A DNA stretch of 64,000 nucleotides, taken from assembly GCF_000621625.1 (NCBI RefSeq), contig NZ_JHXV01000008.1, forward strand, positions 144,695 to 208,694, read 5' to 3'. Positions 16,274-25,557 of the stretch are shown here, in pieces. The notes under the pieces were generated by a model that saw only the letters and a list, made by a program, of their open reading frames with translations, searched no databases and had not been told where the DNA came from. Origin of the DNA: Crocinitomix catalasitica ATCC 23190 (GTDB lineage: Bacteria; Bacteroidota; Bacteroidia; Flavobacteriales_D; Crocinitomicaceae). A program made the position numbers and the translations under genes. Each line of letters opens with the position of its first letter. The first letter of the stretch is position 1.

Positions 16274-19200
16274 ATGAAGAAAATTTACTTAACACTTTTG
16301 GTAATTTGTGGAGCACAAATGGCGATAGCGCAAAACCCTGGAATGTTAATTTCAGAGTTTTATCAAAATCCGGATGGTGATGATTCACCTTACGAATATG
16401 TAGAATTAATAGCTACAGATGATATTGATTTTTCGATCACTCCTTATACTATCATCGTTTCTGATAATGGCGACGCCACAGCAAACGGATGGATTGAAGG
16501 AAGTGATGTTACTTATGCATTTGAAATATCAACAGGAACAGTTGCTGTCGGTGATGTTGTTTATGTAGGCGGGTCGTTAATGGCACCTACAGGAACAGTA
16601 TTGCGTGCAATTGATTATGCTGTTGAAAATGGAGATGGTGGAATAGGTGATGCGAATGATGGTGGTGTATTTGGTAATGGTGGTGGAAACTGTGATGGAA
16701 TCGCAGTTTTTAATTTACCAGTTGCCGAAATTACTGCTGAAACGGTTCCTACAGACGCTGTAATTTATGGTACTGATTTAGGAAGTGCTTATTTTTCAGA
16801 TACTGAAGGATATCAATTGCCAATAAATGATTTTTATAGCGGTGGCAAATTAATTGACGGTAGTTTTATTGGTGAAGATATTCACTTAACAACTTTGTCT
16901 GGTGTTTACGATTTAGAAACATTCGAATTTACAACGGGTAGAACTTTTGTAGATGAGGAAGCAACAGATGGTACGTCTTCTATTGTATTTGATGCGGAAG
17001 ATGTAATTCCAACTATCGAATTTGCAGAGAATGAAATGCGGGTGATGGAAGATGTTGGAATCATTTCTTTAGCGCTTGACTTGTCTATGTTTAATGACGA
17101 AGATGCATCTGTTGATGTTGTGGTTCGATCGACTTCAAACGCAGGTTCTCCTGATGACTTTATTTTAATTGATACGACAATTGTTTTTCCTGCAGGAATG
17201 GAAAGTACACAGGCATTCACAATTGAGATTCTTGACGATATGTTAGCTGAGCAAGCAGAATATATAGTTTGTAGCTTAGAAAACTTCGTAAACGCAACTT
17301 TTACTGGTGACGAAGAATTGATTATTTTTATTAATGATAACGATCGTATTTTGCCAACAGCAACAAACGAATTGAAAATGTCATTATTGACAAGTTATTC
17401 GAATGGTGAAGAAGGAGATAGTTCAGCTGAGATTATTGCTTTTGATAAAGATTCAGAAAGATTATTCATTGCGAATAGTATTGCAAATACTGTTGATGTT
17501 GTTGATTTATCTGATCCAGCTGCTCCGGTAGCAATGATGGCAATCAATTTTGATTCTGTAGGATTTATGAATTCAATCGCTGTTTATGATGGAATTGTTG
17601 CTGTTGCTTTGGAGGCGCCAAATGCACAAGATCCTGGATTTATAACCTTTTTAGATGTTGATGGTAATTGGTTGAATCGTTTGACTGTTGGAGCAATGCC
17701 TGATATGATCACTTTTAATCATGCTGGAACACAAATCGTAGTTGCTTGTGAAGGTGAGCCGAATGATGATTATGATGTAGATCCGAACGGAACAATTGCT
17801 ATAATTGACTTAGAAGATGATTATACCGCTTTATCAGCAGACAATGTGACTATTCTTGATTTCATGGATTTTAACGCGATGGAAGCGGATTTAAAAGCTG
17901 CTGGTGTTCGAATCTTTGGTTTGGATGCTACAGTTGCACAAGATTTGGAGCCAGAGTATGTTACTATCTTAAATGACGATGCAACAGCATTTGTTGTATT
18001 ACAAGAGAACAATGCATTGGCTAAGGTTGATTTAATTGCTAAAGAAATAATTGAGATTTTACCGTTGGGTACAATTGATCATTCTGTTTATGGATTTGGT
18101 TTAGATGCATCGAATAGAACATCTGGAATTAATATTGCGAATTTCCCAATTCAAGGTATGCACATGCCAGATGCAATTGATCAAATTGAAATATTAGGAC
18201 AAAGTTATTTGATTACTGCCAATGAAGGTGATTCGAGAGATTATGATGGATATAGTGAAGAGGAGAGAGTGGGTGATTTATTATTAGATGAAACAGCTTT
18301 CCCTGATGCAGCAATTTGGCAGAACGATTTATTGTTAGGTCGACTAAAAACAACATCAGCAACTGGAGATACAGATGGCGATGGTGATATCGATGTGATT
18401 CATTCGTACGGAACGCGTTCATTTACAATTTGGGAAGCTGCAACTGGCGATCGTTTATTCGATTCAGGTGATTTATTCGAGCAAATTTTGGCTGCACATC
18501 CAATCTTCTCTGAATTGTTTAATGCAGACAATGAAGATGAAGATGTGAAAAATAGAAGTGATGATAAAGGCCCAGAACCAGAAGGTGTAAAAACGGCAAT
18601 GATTGATGGGAATGCTTATTTATTTGTTTCCTTAGAAAGAGTGGGTGGTGTTTTCGCTTTCAATATTAACAATCCTGCTACACCAATTTATATCGGTTAT
18701 GAAAATAATAGAGATGTTGAAACGAATGGTCCTGATAGAGGAGCTGAAGGAATTATCTTTATTGATGCTGTGGATTCTCCAAATGGAAAAGGGATTTTAA
18801 TTCTAGCGAATGAGGTTTCTAGTACACTGTCTATTTTCGAGGTGAATTCATGTATTGCATTGTCTGATTTGGTTATCAATACAACTGATGATGCAACGAC
18901 TTTCTGTGCAGGTGAAGAATTAGATTTAATGGCTGTTTCTGATGCGGATTTAGCCTACCAATGGTTGTTAGATGGTGCAGATCTTCTTGGAGCAGATGAA
19001 GCAATTTATTCAGCTGACGAAGCAGGATTCTACCAAGTGTATTTTGAAAATACGGATGCAGCTTGTATCGGTAAAACTGATTCGTTATTTATTGATGAAT
19101 TGCCAACTCCAACGCCGGTTATTTCAGTAACTGATGGGGTATTGTTTACAGGTGTATTTGATACGTATCAATGGTTTTACGAAGGTGAAGCAATTGATGG

Positions 19201-19570
19201 TGCAAATGATTTAGAGATTACGCCAGAATTTGATGGTGAGTATACTGTAGTTGTTACAAATGAAGAAGGTTGTACTGGAGTAGCTACTTATGAGGTTGCT
19301 TATACAGGTCTAGCTGCTAATGATTTTGGTGCCTTTACTGTATATCCAAATCCAGCAGGTGAATATACAACTGTTGAGTTTGGGATGTTGAACGGAAATG
19401 GAACTGTTAAATTGATTAATATCTTAGGTGAAGTTGTTATTTCTCATGAGATTCAAAGTTCTAATAATGGAAGCATGCAATTGGACCTAGGTCAATTCAC
19501 AACAGGAATTTATTTTGTTGAATTGTCAGATGGAAAAACAAGTCAAAGTAAAAAATTGATCATCAAATAA
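16274..19570 (+). CDS. T9SS cargo protein with choice-of-anchor I beta-propeller
   Basis: The start is set at ATG 16274 because it gives a proper signal peptide (MKKIYLTLLVICGAQMAIAQ); the frame extends 15 codons upstream without one. After it come a lamin-tail-like domain (LISEFYQNPDGDD...EYVELIATD, to about residue 230), a Calx-beta-like repeat (about 250-365), and a beta-propeller from about 375 to 860. The propeller has the choice-of-anchor I signature (SLLTSYSNGEEGDSSAEIIAFD, YGTRSFTIWEAATG, DDKGPEPEGV). Ig/PKD-like repeats follow, then a type A T9SS sorting domain (VYPNPAGEYTT...GIYFVELSDG...KKLIIK). It is probably displayed on or released from the cell surface. Related propellers are annotated near alkaline phosphatases, but no catalytic residues are visible. 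Confidence 0.85.
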   Translation: MKKIYLTLLVICGAQMAIAQNPGMLISEFYQNPDGDDSPYEYVELIATDDIDFSITPYTIIVSDNGDATANGWIEGSDVTYAFEISTGTVAVGDVVYVGGSLMAPTGTVLRAIDYAVENGDGGIGDANDGGVFGNGGGNCDGIAVFNLPVAEITAETVPTDAVIYGTDLGSAYFSDTEGYQLPINDFYSGGKLIDGSFIGEDIHLTTLSGVYDLETFEFTTGRTFVDEEATDGTSSIVFDAEDVIPTIEFAENEMRVMEDVGIISLALDLSMFNDEDASVDVVVRSTSNAGSPDDFILIDTTIVFPAGMESTQAFTIEILDDMLAEQAEYIVCSLENFVNATFTGDEELIIFINDNDRILPTATNELKMSLLTSYSNGEEGDSSAEIIAFDKDSERLFIANSIANTVDVVDLSDPAAPVAMMAINFDSVGFMNSIAVYDGIVAVALEAPNAQDPGFITFLDVDGNWLNRLTVGAMPDMITFNHAGTQIVVACEGEPNDDYDVDPNGTIAIIDLEDDYTALSADNVTILDFMDFNAMEADLKAAGVRIFGLDATVAQDLEPEYVTILNDDATAFVVLQENNALAKVDLIAKEIIEILPLGTIDHSVYGFGLDASNRTSGINIANFPIQGMHMPDAIDQIEILGQSYLITANEGDSRDYDGYSEEERVGDLLLDETAFPDAAIWQNDLLLGRLKTTSATGDTDGDGDIDVIHSYGTRSFTIWEAATGDRLFDSGDLFEQILAAHPIFSELFNADNEDEDVKNRSDDKGPEPEGVKTAMIDGNAYLFVSLERVGGVFAFNINNPATPIYIGYENNRDVETNGPDRGAEGIIFIDAVDSPNGKGILILANEVSSTLSIFEVNSCIALSDLVINTTDDATTFCAGEELDLMAVSDADLAYQWLLDGADLLGADEAIYSADEAGFYQVYFENTDAACIGKTDSLFIDELPTPTPVISVTDGVLFTGVFDTYQWFYEGEAIDGANDLEITPEFDGEYTVVVTNEEGCTGVATYEVAYTGLAANDFGAFTVYPNPAGEYTTVEFGMLNGNGTVKLINILGEVVISHEIQSSNNGSMQLDLGQFTTGIYFVELSDGKTSQSKKLIIK

Positions 19571-19655
19571 AATTGATCATTTTAAGATAATTAAATCCTC
19601 TTGCATCGCGTATGCAAGGGGATTTTTAGTTTTTAATTCACGCATCAACAATCGT

Positions 19656-19845
19656 CCCGAAAAAAGACGAGCCCTTTCAAGTCCCGAAGGGGCAATTCTC
19701 ATTTCAAGTCCCGAAGGGGCTTCACCAAAAAAAGCCCTGAAGGGGCAATCCCCAATTAAAGAAAGACGAAGTTCTTTCAAGTCCCGAAGGGATCTAAAAG
19801 CCCTGAAGGGGCGATATTTATTCACATAGGACAAAGTCCTATGTT
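19656..19845. repeat. REP cluster: about five short GC-rich units plus one palindrome
   Basis: The motif TTTCAAGTCCCGAAGGGGC or AAGCCCTGAAGGGGC appears about five times, near 19674-19693, 19702-19720, 19731-19746, 19774-19792 and 19798-19812. It is followed by the perfect hairpin CATAGGAC-AAA-GTCCTATG at 19825-19843. The units are GC-rich against AT-rich flanks and irregularly spaced. They sit between the stop of the T9SS gene and nhaA. A minus-strand frame through them has a repetitive, REP-encoded translation and is not a gene. Confidence 0.7.
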
Positions 19846-19976
19846 TTAGATTAAATAGATAGCTAAACAAAGCACCAAAACCACCAACAATTTCAACAAA
19901 TAAACCCCACAACAAATCAAAAAACACCTAAATGTTAAAGGCTGTTAAAATCAGCTAAAAAAAGTAATCAAATACG

Positions 19977-19984
19977 TATTTTTG
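19977..19984 (+). promoter_or_regulatory. Probable -7 element for nhaA
   Basis: TATTTTTG fits the TAnnTTTG consensus and lies 29 bp upstream of the nhaA start. No convincing -33 element is seen. Confidence 0.35.
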
Positions 19985-20013
19985 TAGGGTATAAATTCAC
20001 TAAAATTTAACTA

Positions 20014-21321
20014 TTGAAAAAGCCAAAACATCTCATATTTACACCGTTAGAAAGTTTTATGAATTATAAAGGTTCTAGCGGGATCTTGTTATTTGTTGCA
20101 ACAATTGCTGCCATCGTTTGGGCCAATTCACCTTGGGCTGATTCTTATCAAGAAATTTGGGACTATCCGGTTGGATTTAATTTTGGTTCGTTCGAATTAA
20201 TTAAGCCTCTTATTCTATGGGTTAATGATGGTTTAATGGCCATTTTCTTTTTCCTAATTGGGCTCGAAGTCAAGCGAGAAATTTTGATTGGGGAATTGAA
20301 CTCTATGAAAAAGGCTTCCTTGCCAATTTTTGCGGCACTGGGTGGGGTTATTCTTCCTGTTGTTTTGTTTTTGGTGTTTAATGAGGATCCTATTACTGAA
20401 AAAGGATGGGGTATTCCAATGGCGACTGATATTGCCTTTTCATTGGCTATTCTGACGGTTTTAGGTTCACGTGTGCCTATTGGTTTAAAGGTGTTTTTAA
20501 CGGCTTTAGCAATTGTTGATGATATTGCCGCTGTGTTAATTATTGCTGTATTCTATAGTGAGAATATCGACTGGATGATGTTGTTATATGCGATGATTCC
20601 TTTGGTTTACTTGTTTATTTTAATGTTCAGAAAAATTTATAGCAAATACCTGATCCTTATTTTCGGTCTTGTGATTTGGTTCTTGTTTTTGAAGTCTGGA
20701 ATTCATCCAACAATTGCGGGAATTTTAGTTGCGTTTACTGTTCCTTTAAGACAACGATTTGGGATTAAAGATTCAATGGAAAAAATTGATGCAAAGGTTT
20801 TGGAATTGGGCAATGCTGAAAATTTAGATGTGCCAATTGCCTCAAAAGAGCAATTACATGCCTTAGATAAAATTGAAGCTTGGACACAAAGAGTAAGATC
20901 GCCTTTACAGCATTTAGAACATGAATTACACGACTGGATCGCCTTTGTAATTATACCCATTTTTGCTTTTGCAAACGCAGGGGTTGACTTTGCTAGTGAT
21001 GCATCCTTGGATACGGGATTAATGTTCAATCTCGCTATTGCATTGATTTTAGGTAAAAGTGTTGGTATTACTTTCTTCACTTTCTTAAGTGTGAAATTAA
21101 AATTGGCGAAACTGCCTGATAGAATAAAGTGGATCCATATTATTGGTGTAGGATTTTTAGCTGGAATTGGCTTTACGATGTCTATTTTTATCGCGAATCT
21201 TGCCTTTACAGCTGATAAAGATTTAGTAGATGCCTCTAAAATAGGTGTGATTCTAGGTTCACTAATCGCTGGAATTTTAGGATATGTATTGCTGAGGTTG
21301 ACACTGAAAGACAAGAAATAA
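20014..21321 (+). CDS. nhaA: Na+/H+ antiporter NhaA
   Basis: NhaA exchanges two protons for one sodium ion across the inner membrane and controls pH and sodium. The sequence has the N-terminal LESFMNYKGSSGILLFVATIAAIVWANSPW, the LFFFLIGLEVKREIL-type segment (FFFLIGLEVKREIL), the ion-binding ATDIAFSLAIL and ALAIVDDIAAVL helices with the Asp pair, and the C-terminal GFLAGIGFTMSIFIANLAF. The 435 residues are slightly long because of a charged insert at about 250-300. The start is TTG at 20014; the first ATG is 15 codons later and would remove conserved sequence. It is a single gene behind the REP cluster. Confidence 0.95.
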   Translation: MKKPKHLIFTPLESFMNYKGSSGILLFVATIAAIVWANSPWADSYQEIWDYPVGFNFGSFELIKPLILWVNDGLMAIFFFLIGLEVKREILIGELNSMKKASLPIFAALGGVILPVVLFLVFNEDPITEKGWGIPMATDIAFSLAILTVLGSRVPIGLKVFLTALAIVDDIAAVLIIAVFYSENIDWMMLLYAMIPLVYLFILMFRKIYSKYLILIFGLVIWFLFLKSGIHPTIAGILVAFTVPLRQRFGIKDSMEKIDAKVLELGNAENLDVPIASKEQLHALDKIEAWTQRVRSPLQHLEHELHDWIAFVIIPIFAFANAGVDFASDASLDTGLMFNLAIALILGKSVGITFFTFLSVKLKLAKLPDRIKWIHIIGVGFLAGIGFTMSIFIANLAFTADKDLVDASKIGVILGSLIAGILGYVLLRLTLKDKK

Positions 21322-21353
21322 TATTTGAGATGATTGTCTTTGAATCATAGCAT

Positions 21354-22403
21354 TTATTCGTCAATCTCCTCTGCTTGTTCTCCTTCTTCAATAATTTCGT
21401 CTGCTTTTTCTTTTAGATCCTTGTCTAAATTGCTATTCGGTTCAGCATGTTCATTCACGATTGTTAATTCCGTGTAAAAAGGGAAGTGATCGGAGCTTAT
21501 ATCTCTAAGTATTTTGAGTTGATTGACTTCGATACCTTTCGAATGATAGAGTAGGTCTAATGGGAATCTGAAAATGGCTGGTGATACAGGGAAGGTTCCG
21601 TAAATTCCTTTGCCCAATCTAGCATCAACTAGACTGGCAGCCTTTGAAAATAATTTGGAGCTTTTTGACCAACAAACATTATTAAAATCTCCTGTTACAA
21701 TGGTCGGCATATTCAATTCGCAGATATGTTTTGCCGCTTTCATTAATTCACCATCCTTTTGTTTAGAAGTTGTTTTTTCTGTTGGACTGGGTGGTGGTGG
21801 GTGAATGCCAATAAAGGCGAAATCATTGCCGTTTTTATCGACTAAATGCGCTTCAATTGCCGGTCGTTCATCTGAAATAAAATAGTGCGTTTGAATTTTA
21901 TGCGCTTTTAGTTTAGAGTAGAAATGCATGCCATATCTATTCTCTTTCGGCGCTTTGTGAACAGATATATAATCAACTTCTATTTTTTCAAGTGCTTGTT
22001 CCCAAGCCTTATTTGTTTCCATCGTTAAAAGAATGTCAGGATCTACTTCTTTCACTAGTTTTATAAGCTCCTCGTAATTATCATTCTTTTGTAGCACATT
22101 TACACTTAGGATATTGATGGTGCTTTTTTGCCCTTTGTCTTTGTTCTTCTTGAAGGGGATATAAGGAGCGATAACTATTGCCTGATAGATGATGGCAATA
22201 AAGAGAATGATTAAGGCTGCTAACATTAAGGTATTGCCTTCTTCGAATAGAAATAAGCCAGTTACGAATACAATGGATTGTAATAAGACAACCTGAATTC
22301 GAATGAAATCGAAGATCCTGAAAAACCAATGTGTCGTTCCAATTTCAGGGAGGAAACTAAAGGTAGCAAATATATAGGCGATGATTGTAATGGCTGTCGT
22401 CAC
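21354..22403 (-). CDS. Membrane-anchored endonuclease/exonuclease/phosphatase family protein
   Basis: Three hydrophobic segments in the first 85 residues are followed by a basic loop and an EEP domain from about residue 93 (INILSVNVLQKNDNYEELIKLVKEVDPDILLTMETN). The family's metal and catalytic motifs are present: Glu in LLTMET, FIGIHPPPPSPTE, the TGDFNN motif, and SSDHFPFYTEL near the end. The last 40 residues are acidic. These proteins are phosphodiesterases whose substrate varies (nucleic acid, phospholipid or inositol phosphate). The helix pattern would place the domain outside the cytoplasm. The gene is 9 bp downstream of the next gene in the operon. Confidence 0.8.
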   Translation of the reverse strand: MTTAITIIAYIFATFSFLPEIGTTHWFFRIFDFIRIQVVLLQSIVFVTGLFLFEEGNTLMLAALIILFIAIIYQAIVIAPYIPFKKNKDKGQKSTINILSVNVLQKNDNYEELIKLVKEVDPDILLTMETNKAWEQALEKIEVDYISVHKAPKENRYGMHFYSKLKAHKIQTHYFISDERPAIEAHLVDKNGNDFAFIGIHPPPPSPTEKTTSKQKDGELMKAAKHICELNMPTIVTGDFNNVCWSKSSKLFSKAASLVDARLGKGIYGTFPVSPAIFRFPLDLLYHSKGIEVNQLKILRDISSDHFPFYTELTIVNEHAEPNSNLDKDLKEKADEIIEEGEQAEEIDE

Positions 22404-22412
22404 GATATTGTT

Positions 22413-23507
22413 TTAGATGGTAGGTTTGAATTGATTAAAAGTCTGCCAATATTTATCCTTGTATATATTGTATTCTACATTCAATTTATCTTGATATTTA
22501 AATCGTATTTCAGCTGTTACTTTTGATGGCGTTCTAAAGTCTTTACAAGCAAAATAAACCTTTCTTAAACCATCAGCGGTTTCTCTGCCTACATTTAAAT
22601 AACCTTGTTCGGTTTTCAGTCGCTCCATCAATTCATCTTCAAACTGATCCATTATTTCGTAATACTGATCATTGGGCATTCCATATTCATTGCCTTCATA
22701 ATTGATTTCTAGAAGTAATATCCACGGATGTGAAGCTTTTCTATCCCATTCTAACAGCGTTGTATTGATGATTGCAATTAATGGTTTTCCATTTTCGAGT
22801 GTGGCTTCTAACGAATGGTATTTGTCATTTTCTGTATTGTACAAAGTACCTTCGTATTTTTCAACAAATTCTTTTTGCCTCCAGATTATAAAATCTTTTA
22901 ATTTTTCAATTGGAATCAATTCTTTTTCAATCTTGTCTGGACCGATAATGTAGACAAAATCTATATCCGTAACAACGGCTAATTCTCCTAAAAAATTATC
23001 TAGAAAAATAAATACACCACTGCTTATTGGGTCCTTTAATTCTTCTTTATAATTGTCATAAACAACAGTAATGTTTATTTCATCAGGTCGGTTCGGATTT
23101 TCATTCGAATAGAAGTTAAGATTCGATGGGTCGAAAGGCATATCTTCTAATATAATTCCTTGATGTGATTTTGGTAAGGCCGGTTTCGATGCTGTAAATC
23201 TCCAACCATCAATGCTGGGAGCAGCTTGAATTAATTCTTCAACAAAAACGATGTGTTTAACAACACCATCTGCCGTTATGATTAATTCCGCAGTCTTCTC
23301 ATCAAACATACCCGTCAAGAAATTATAACCGCCAATTAGCTTATCTAACTTTTGCGCAAGTTGATCAAGGAAATCTCTTTCAATTTGTTGTCTTTCTCGG
23401 ACAGTCTTGAAAAATGATTTTTCATTTTCGACAAACCAATTCCAGAAATCCTCATTTGTATTGATTTCTGTTGTGTGCTTATTTCTAAATTTTTTAAAGA
23501 GTCCCAT
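22413..23507 (-). CDS. Unknown cytoplasmic protein, DUF695-like C-terminus
   Basis: The 364-residue protein has no signal peptide or membrane segment. Residues 15-130 (DFWNWFVENEKSFF..., EKTAELIITADGVVKHI...LIQAAPSIDGWRFTASKPALP) resemble a conserved Bacteroidota module. The later YDQ-type stretch and acidic strands (LLLEINYEGNEYGMPNDQYYEIMDQFEDELMERLK) recall DUF695, whose members handle unknown ligands. It starts one base after the end of the frameshifted gene upstream on the transcript and lies 9 bp before the EEP gene, so all are likely one operon. Function unknown. Confidence 0.55.
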   Translation of the reverse strand: MGLFKKFRNKHTTEINTNEDFWNWFVENEKSFFKTVRERQQIERDFLDQLAQKLDKLIGGYNFLTGMFDEKTAELIITADGVVKHIVFVEELIQAAPSIDGWRFTASKPALPKSHQGIILEDMPFDPSNLNFYSNENPNRPDEINITVVYDNYKEELKDPISSGVFIFLDNFLGELAVVTDIDFVYIIGPDKIEKELIPIEKLKDFIIWRQKEFVEKYEGTLYNTENDKYHSLEATLENGKPLIAIINTTLLEWDRKASHPWILLLEINYEGNEYGMPNDQYYEIMDQFEDELMERLKTEQGYLNVGRETADGLRKVYFACKDFRTPSKVTAEIRFKYQDKLNVEYNIYKDKYWQTFNQFKPTI

Positions 23508-24073
23508 TTAAAATTGCTTTAATAATCTTTTGGCTGCTTCAACCGCTTCTACAACATAAGCATTTCCATTTACAATATCCTCTAATTCGTTTTGAGTTTT
23601 TGAATTATATTTCTGTTCATATTTTTTTATACGACTTTCTTCTTGTTTTAAGATGACGACTTTTTCTGTTTCATTTACATCTTCACTCAAGGGGAATAAG
23701 GCGTTAAAGGCGGTGAAAATTTCAGGGTTTAATAGAAGATGCGAAATTAATAAACCCAATGAAATTAATTCGATTTTTAAGGATCCAATTCCAAATGAAT
23801 ATTGGTAATTGTAGAATTTAATAAGCGGCGTAAATGATAGTAAGATTAATAATATGAATAAGTATCGCCAAACCGGTTTTTCAGCGAGAATAAATATGAG
23901 AATTATGGAACAGCTATTTTTGCATAATTGACAGCTGATATGACAGCAGTGCTAACTAGCAATCCGTTTTCGTTATAATAGGCTGGTGTAAATTCAGTTT
24001 TTAGTGAATAGACTTGTATCAAAGCAATGGCAAAAAAGAATGGAATATATTTTGGAAGTTCTTTTAATGTCAT
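23508..24073 (-). pseudogene. Membrane protein gene split by a frameshift
   Basis: Read from the ATG at 24071-24073, the frame gives MTLKELPKYIPFFFAIAL and about 37 further residues, then a stop after KIAVP. Shifting frame at the five-T run at 23917-23921 (AAAAA on the coding strand) restores a continuous reading. That reading passes through two hydrophobic segments (SIILIFILAEK, LFILLILLSFTPLI) and joins the 83-codon open frame ending KRLLKQF at 23508. The intact protein would be about 188 residues with several membrane helices and a charged C-terminus. The start overlaps the preceding gene's stop (ATGA), as for a real operon gene. A homopolymer sequencing error is as likely as a true mutation. 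Confidence 0.65.
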
Positions 24074-24648
24074 TTTAGTCTCGCTTTATACTCCGTATTT
24101 TTCCTCGTCTTTTCTGCTACTAAAGAGTCGATTTGTGTTTGTAAGTCAATGCTGATATTCTTTAGATCCATCTGTTCTATTCCGTATCGTACAGGCGCTT
24201 TATTTTCATGACCAAGTCTAACATAATAAGAGACGATTGTTATGGTAATTGATACGCCTATGATCAATGTTCTGGTATTTTTTTTTTGATCCTTATTCTG
24301 ATTTTTTATTTGAATGTTTAATGCATTGATTTCATCTAATGTTAAACGGGGTTCAGTTTCTTCAATTTCTAAATCTTCACCTTCATTTGAGCTTATTTGA
24401 TAACGTATGGCATCTTCCAAGTTGTTTGTTTCGATCAAATCATAAGTTTCATGATTGAGAAAGTAGGTGTCGTCACCATGGCGATCAGTTTCTATAAAAT
24501 CACTGTTCACTAAAAATTCAATAATATCTTCTACAGGAATACTTTTCCTAAAATCTGTTTTGAATTTGCTTTTATGCAGATTTTGTCCCGGTGAGTTGTA
24601 GATTGAAAGGACATTATTTACGGCGATATTTATAAAATCTTCATTCAC
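24070..24648 (-). CDS. Unknown protein with one membrane helix
   Basis: The first 110 residues are soluble and look like a small winged-helix-type fold (VEDIIEFLVNSDFIETDRHGDDTYFLNHETYDLIET). An acidic linker, a Lys/Asn-rich stretch, one membrane helix (TLIIGVSITITIVSYYV, about residues 128-144) and a 45-residue helical tail follow. No family is recognised. It is the first gene of a minus-strand operon with the frameshifted membrane gene (4-bp ATGA overlap), the DUF695-like gene and the EEP gene. Together they suggest a membrane-associated complex of unknown role. Confidence 0.55.
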   Translation of the reverse strand: MNEDFINIAVNNVLSIYNSPGQNLHKSKFKTDFRKSIPVEDIIEFLVNSDFIETDRHGDDTYFLNHETYDLIETNNLEDAIRYQISSNEGEDLEIEETEPRLTLDEINALNIQIKNQNKDQKKNTRTLIIGVSITITIVSYYVRLGHENKAPVRYGIEQMDLKNISIDLQTQIDSLVAEKTRKNTEYKARLK

Positions 24649-24740
24649 TTTTTCTATTTGATAAACAACTGTTTTAAGGCAGTGTAAGATAGAATAAATA
24701 ATAAATATTTGAAATAGTAATACTTATAATTCAACAAAAA

Positions 24741-24769
24741 AAGGGCAAACAATATTATTGTTTACCCTT
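24741..24769 (-). terminator. Intrinsic terminator of the SDR gene
   Basis: On the minus strand AAGGGTAAACAATA pairs with TATTGTTTGCCCTT (14-bp stem, one mismatch) and runs straight into a T-tract. It lies 24 bp after the SDR stop codon, between two genes in the same direction. Confidence 0.75.
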
Positions 24770-24792
24770 CTTATTCCTCTTTTGTAAAGAAT

Positions 24793-25527
24793 TTATACCA
24801 ATGCACCATTCGCACCAATCACTTGACCGGAGATCCATTTCGAATCATCACTGGCTAAGAAAAGTACCACACGTGCGATATCAATTGGTTTTGCCAAGCG
24901 ATTGAATGCGTTCATGGCGCTTAATTTGTCGATCACTTCTTGTGATTTTCCTTCTAAAAATAATTCAGTTTCAGTTGCGCCTGGCGCAATGGCATTGACT
25001 GATATTCCACGACCGATTTCTTTTGAGAAAACACGTGTCATTTGTTCAACAGCAGCTTTTGAAGCTGAATATATACTGTATGTAGGGAACATTAATTTTG
25101 CTGTACTCGACGAAAAATTAATGATATTCCCGTTGTCAGCTAGACTTCTATCTGCTTCTTGTAAGGTGTTGAAAATTCCGCGAACATTTACGTTGAATAT
25201 ATTGTCATATTCTTCTTCTGTATAGTCTTTTAATGGTTTTGAAGTCATCACACCTGCGTTATTAACTAAAACGTCAACCTTGCCGAAATGCGCAATGGCT
25301 TGTTCGAATAATTCGGTTACTTCTTGCCTTTTGCTGACATCAGCTTTTATGACAATTGCTTCTCCTCCGTTTTTAGTGATTGTATCAGCTGTTGCTTGTG
25401 CTTCCGTTGCACTGTTCGAATGATTGACAACTAATTTAGCACCGTTTTCTGCTAATAGTATAGCTACTTCTTTACCAATTCCTCTTGAAGAACCAGTGAC
25501 GATAATTACTTTATTTTCTAATTGCAT
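24793..25527 (-). CDS. SDR family oxidoreductase
   Basis: This is a classical short-chain dehydrogenase of 244 residues: TGSSRGIG cofactor loop at 11-18, NNAG at 89-92, catalytic Ser140, Tyr153 and Lys157 (YSASK), and a C-terminal WISGQVIGANGA segment. Asn36, with His and Ser following the second strand (VVNHSNS), hints at NADP(H) rather than NAD(H). The sequence resembles FabG-like/3-oxoacyl reductases, but the true substrate is unknown. It lies 30 bp downstream of the haloacid dehalogenase gene, downstream of a TetR regulator, and ends at a clear terminator, so it is probably the last gene of a TetR-controlled detoxification unit. Confidence 0.85.
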   Translation of the reverse strand: MQLENKVIIVTGSSRGIGKEVAILLAENGAKLVVNHSNSATEAQATADTITKNGGEAIVIKADVSKRQEVTELFEQAIAHFGKVDVLVNNAGVMTSKPLKDYTEEEYDNIFNVNVRGIFNTLQEADRSLADNGNIINFSSSTAKLMFPTYSIYSASKAAVEQMTRVFSKEIGRGISVNAIAPGATETELFLEGKSQEVIDKLSAMNAFNRLAKPIDIARVVLFLASDDSKWISGQVIGANGALV

Positions 25528-25557
25528 ATGCTATGTTTTTATTTGGGGTTAATAGTC

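Noticed and set aside
16906..17220. Minus-strand frame inside the large T9SS gene
   Set aside because: Ser/Thr-rich mirror of the opposite-strand coding repeats.
19656..19845. Possible CRISPR array
   Set aside because: Units are short, of two types and irregularly spaced, without uniform spacers or cas genes; REP elements explain them better.
19577..19927. Minus-strand open frame of 116 codons
   Set aside because: The frame is made of REP units giving a repetitive translation (FRAF, APSGLE); it is a by-product of the repeats.
20703..21314. 203-codon minus-strand frame inside nhaA
   Set aside because: It is antisense to a clearly coding, highly conserved gene and has no family resemblance.
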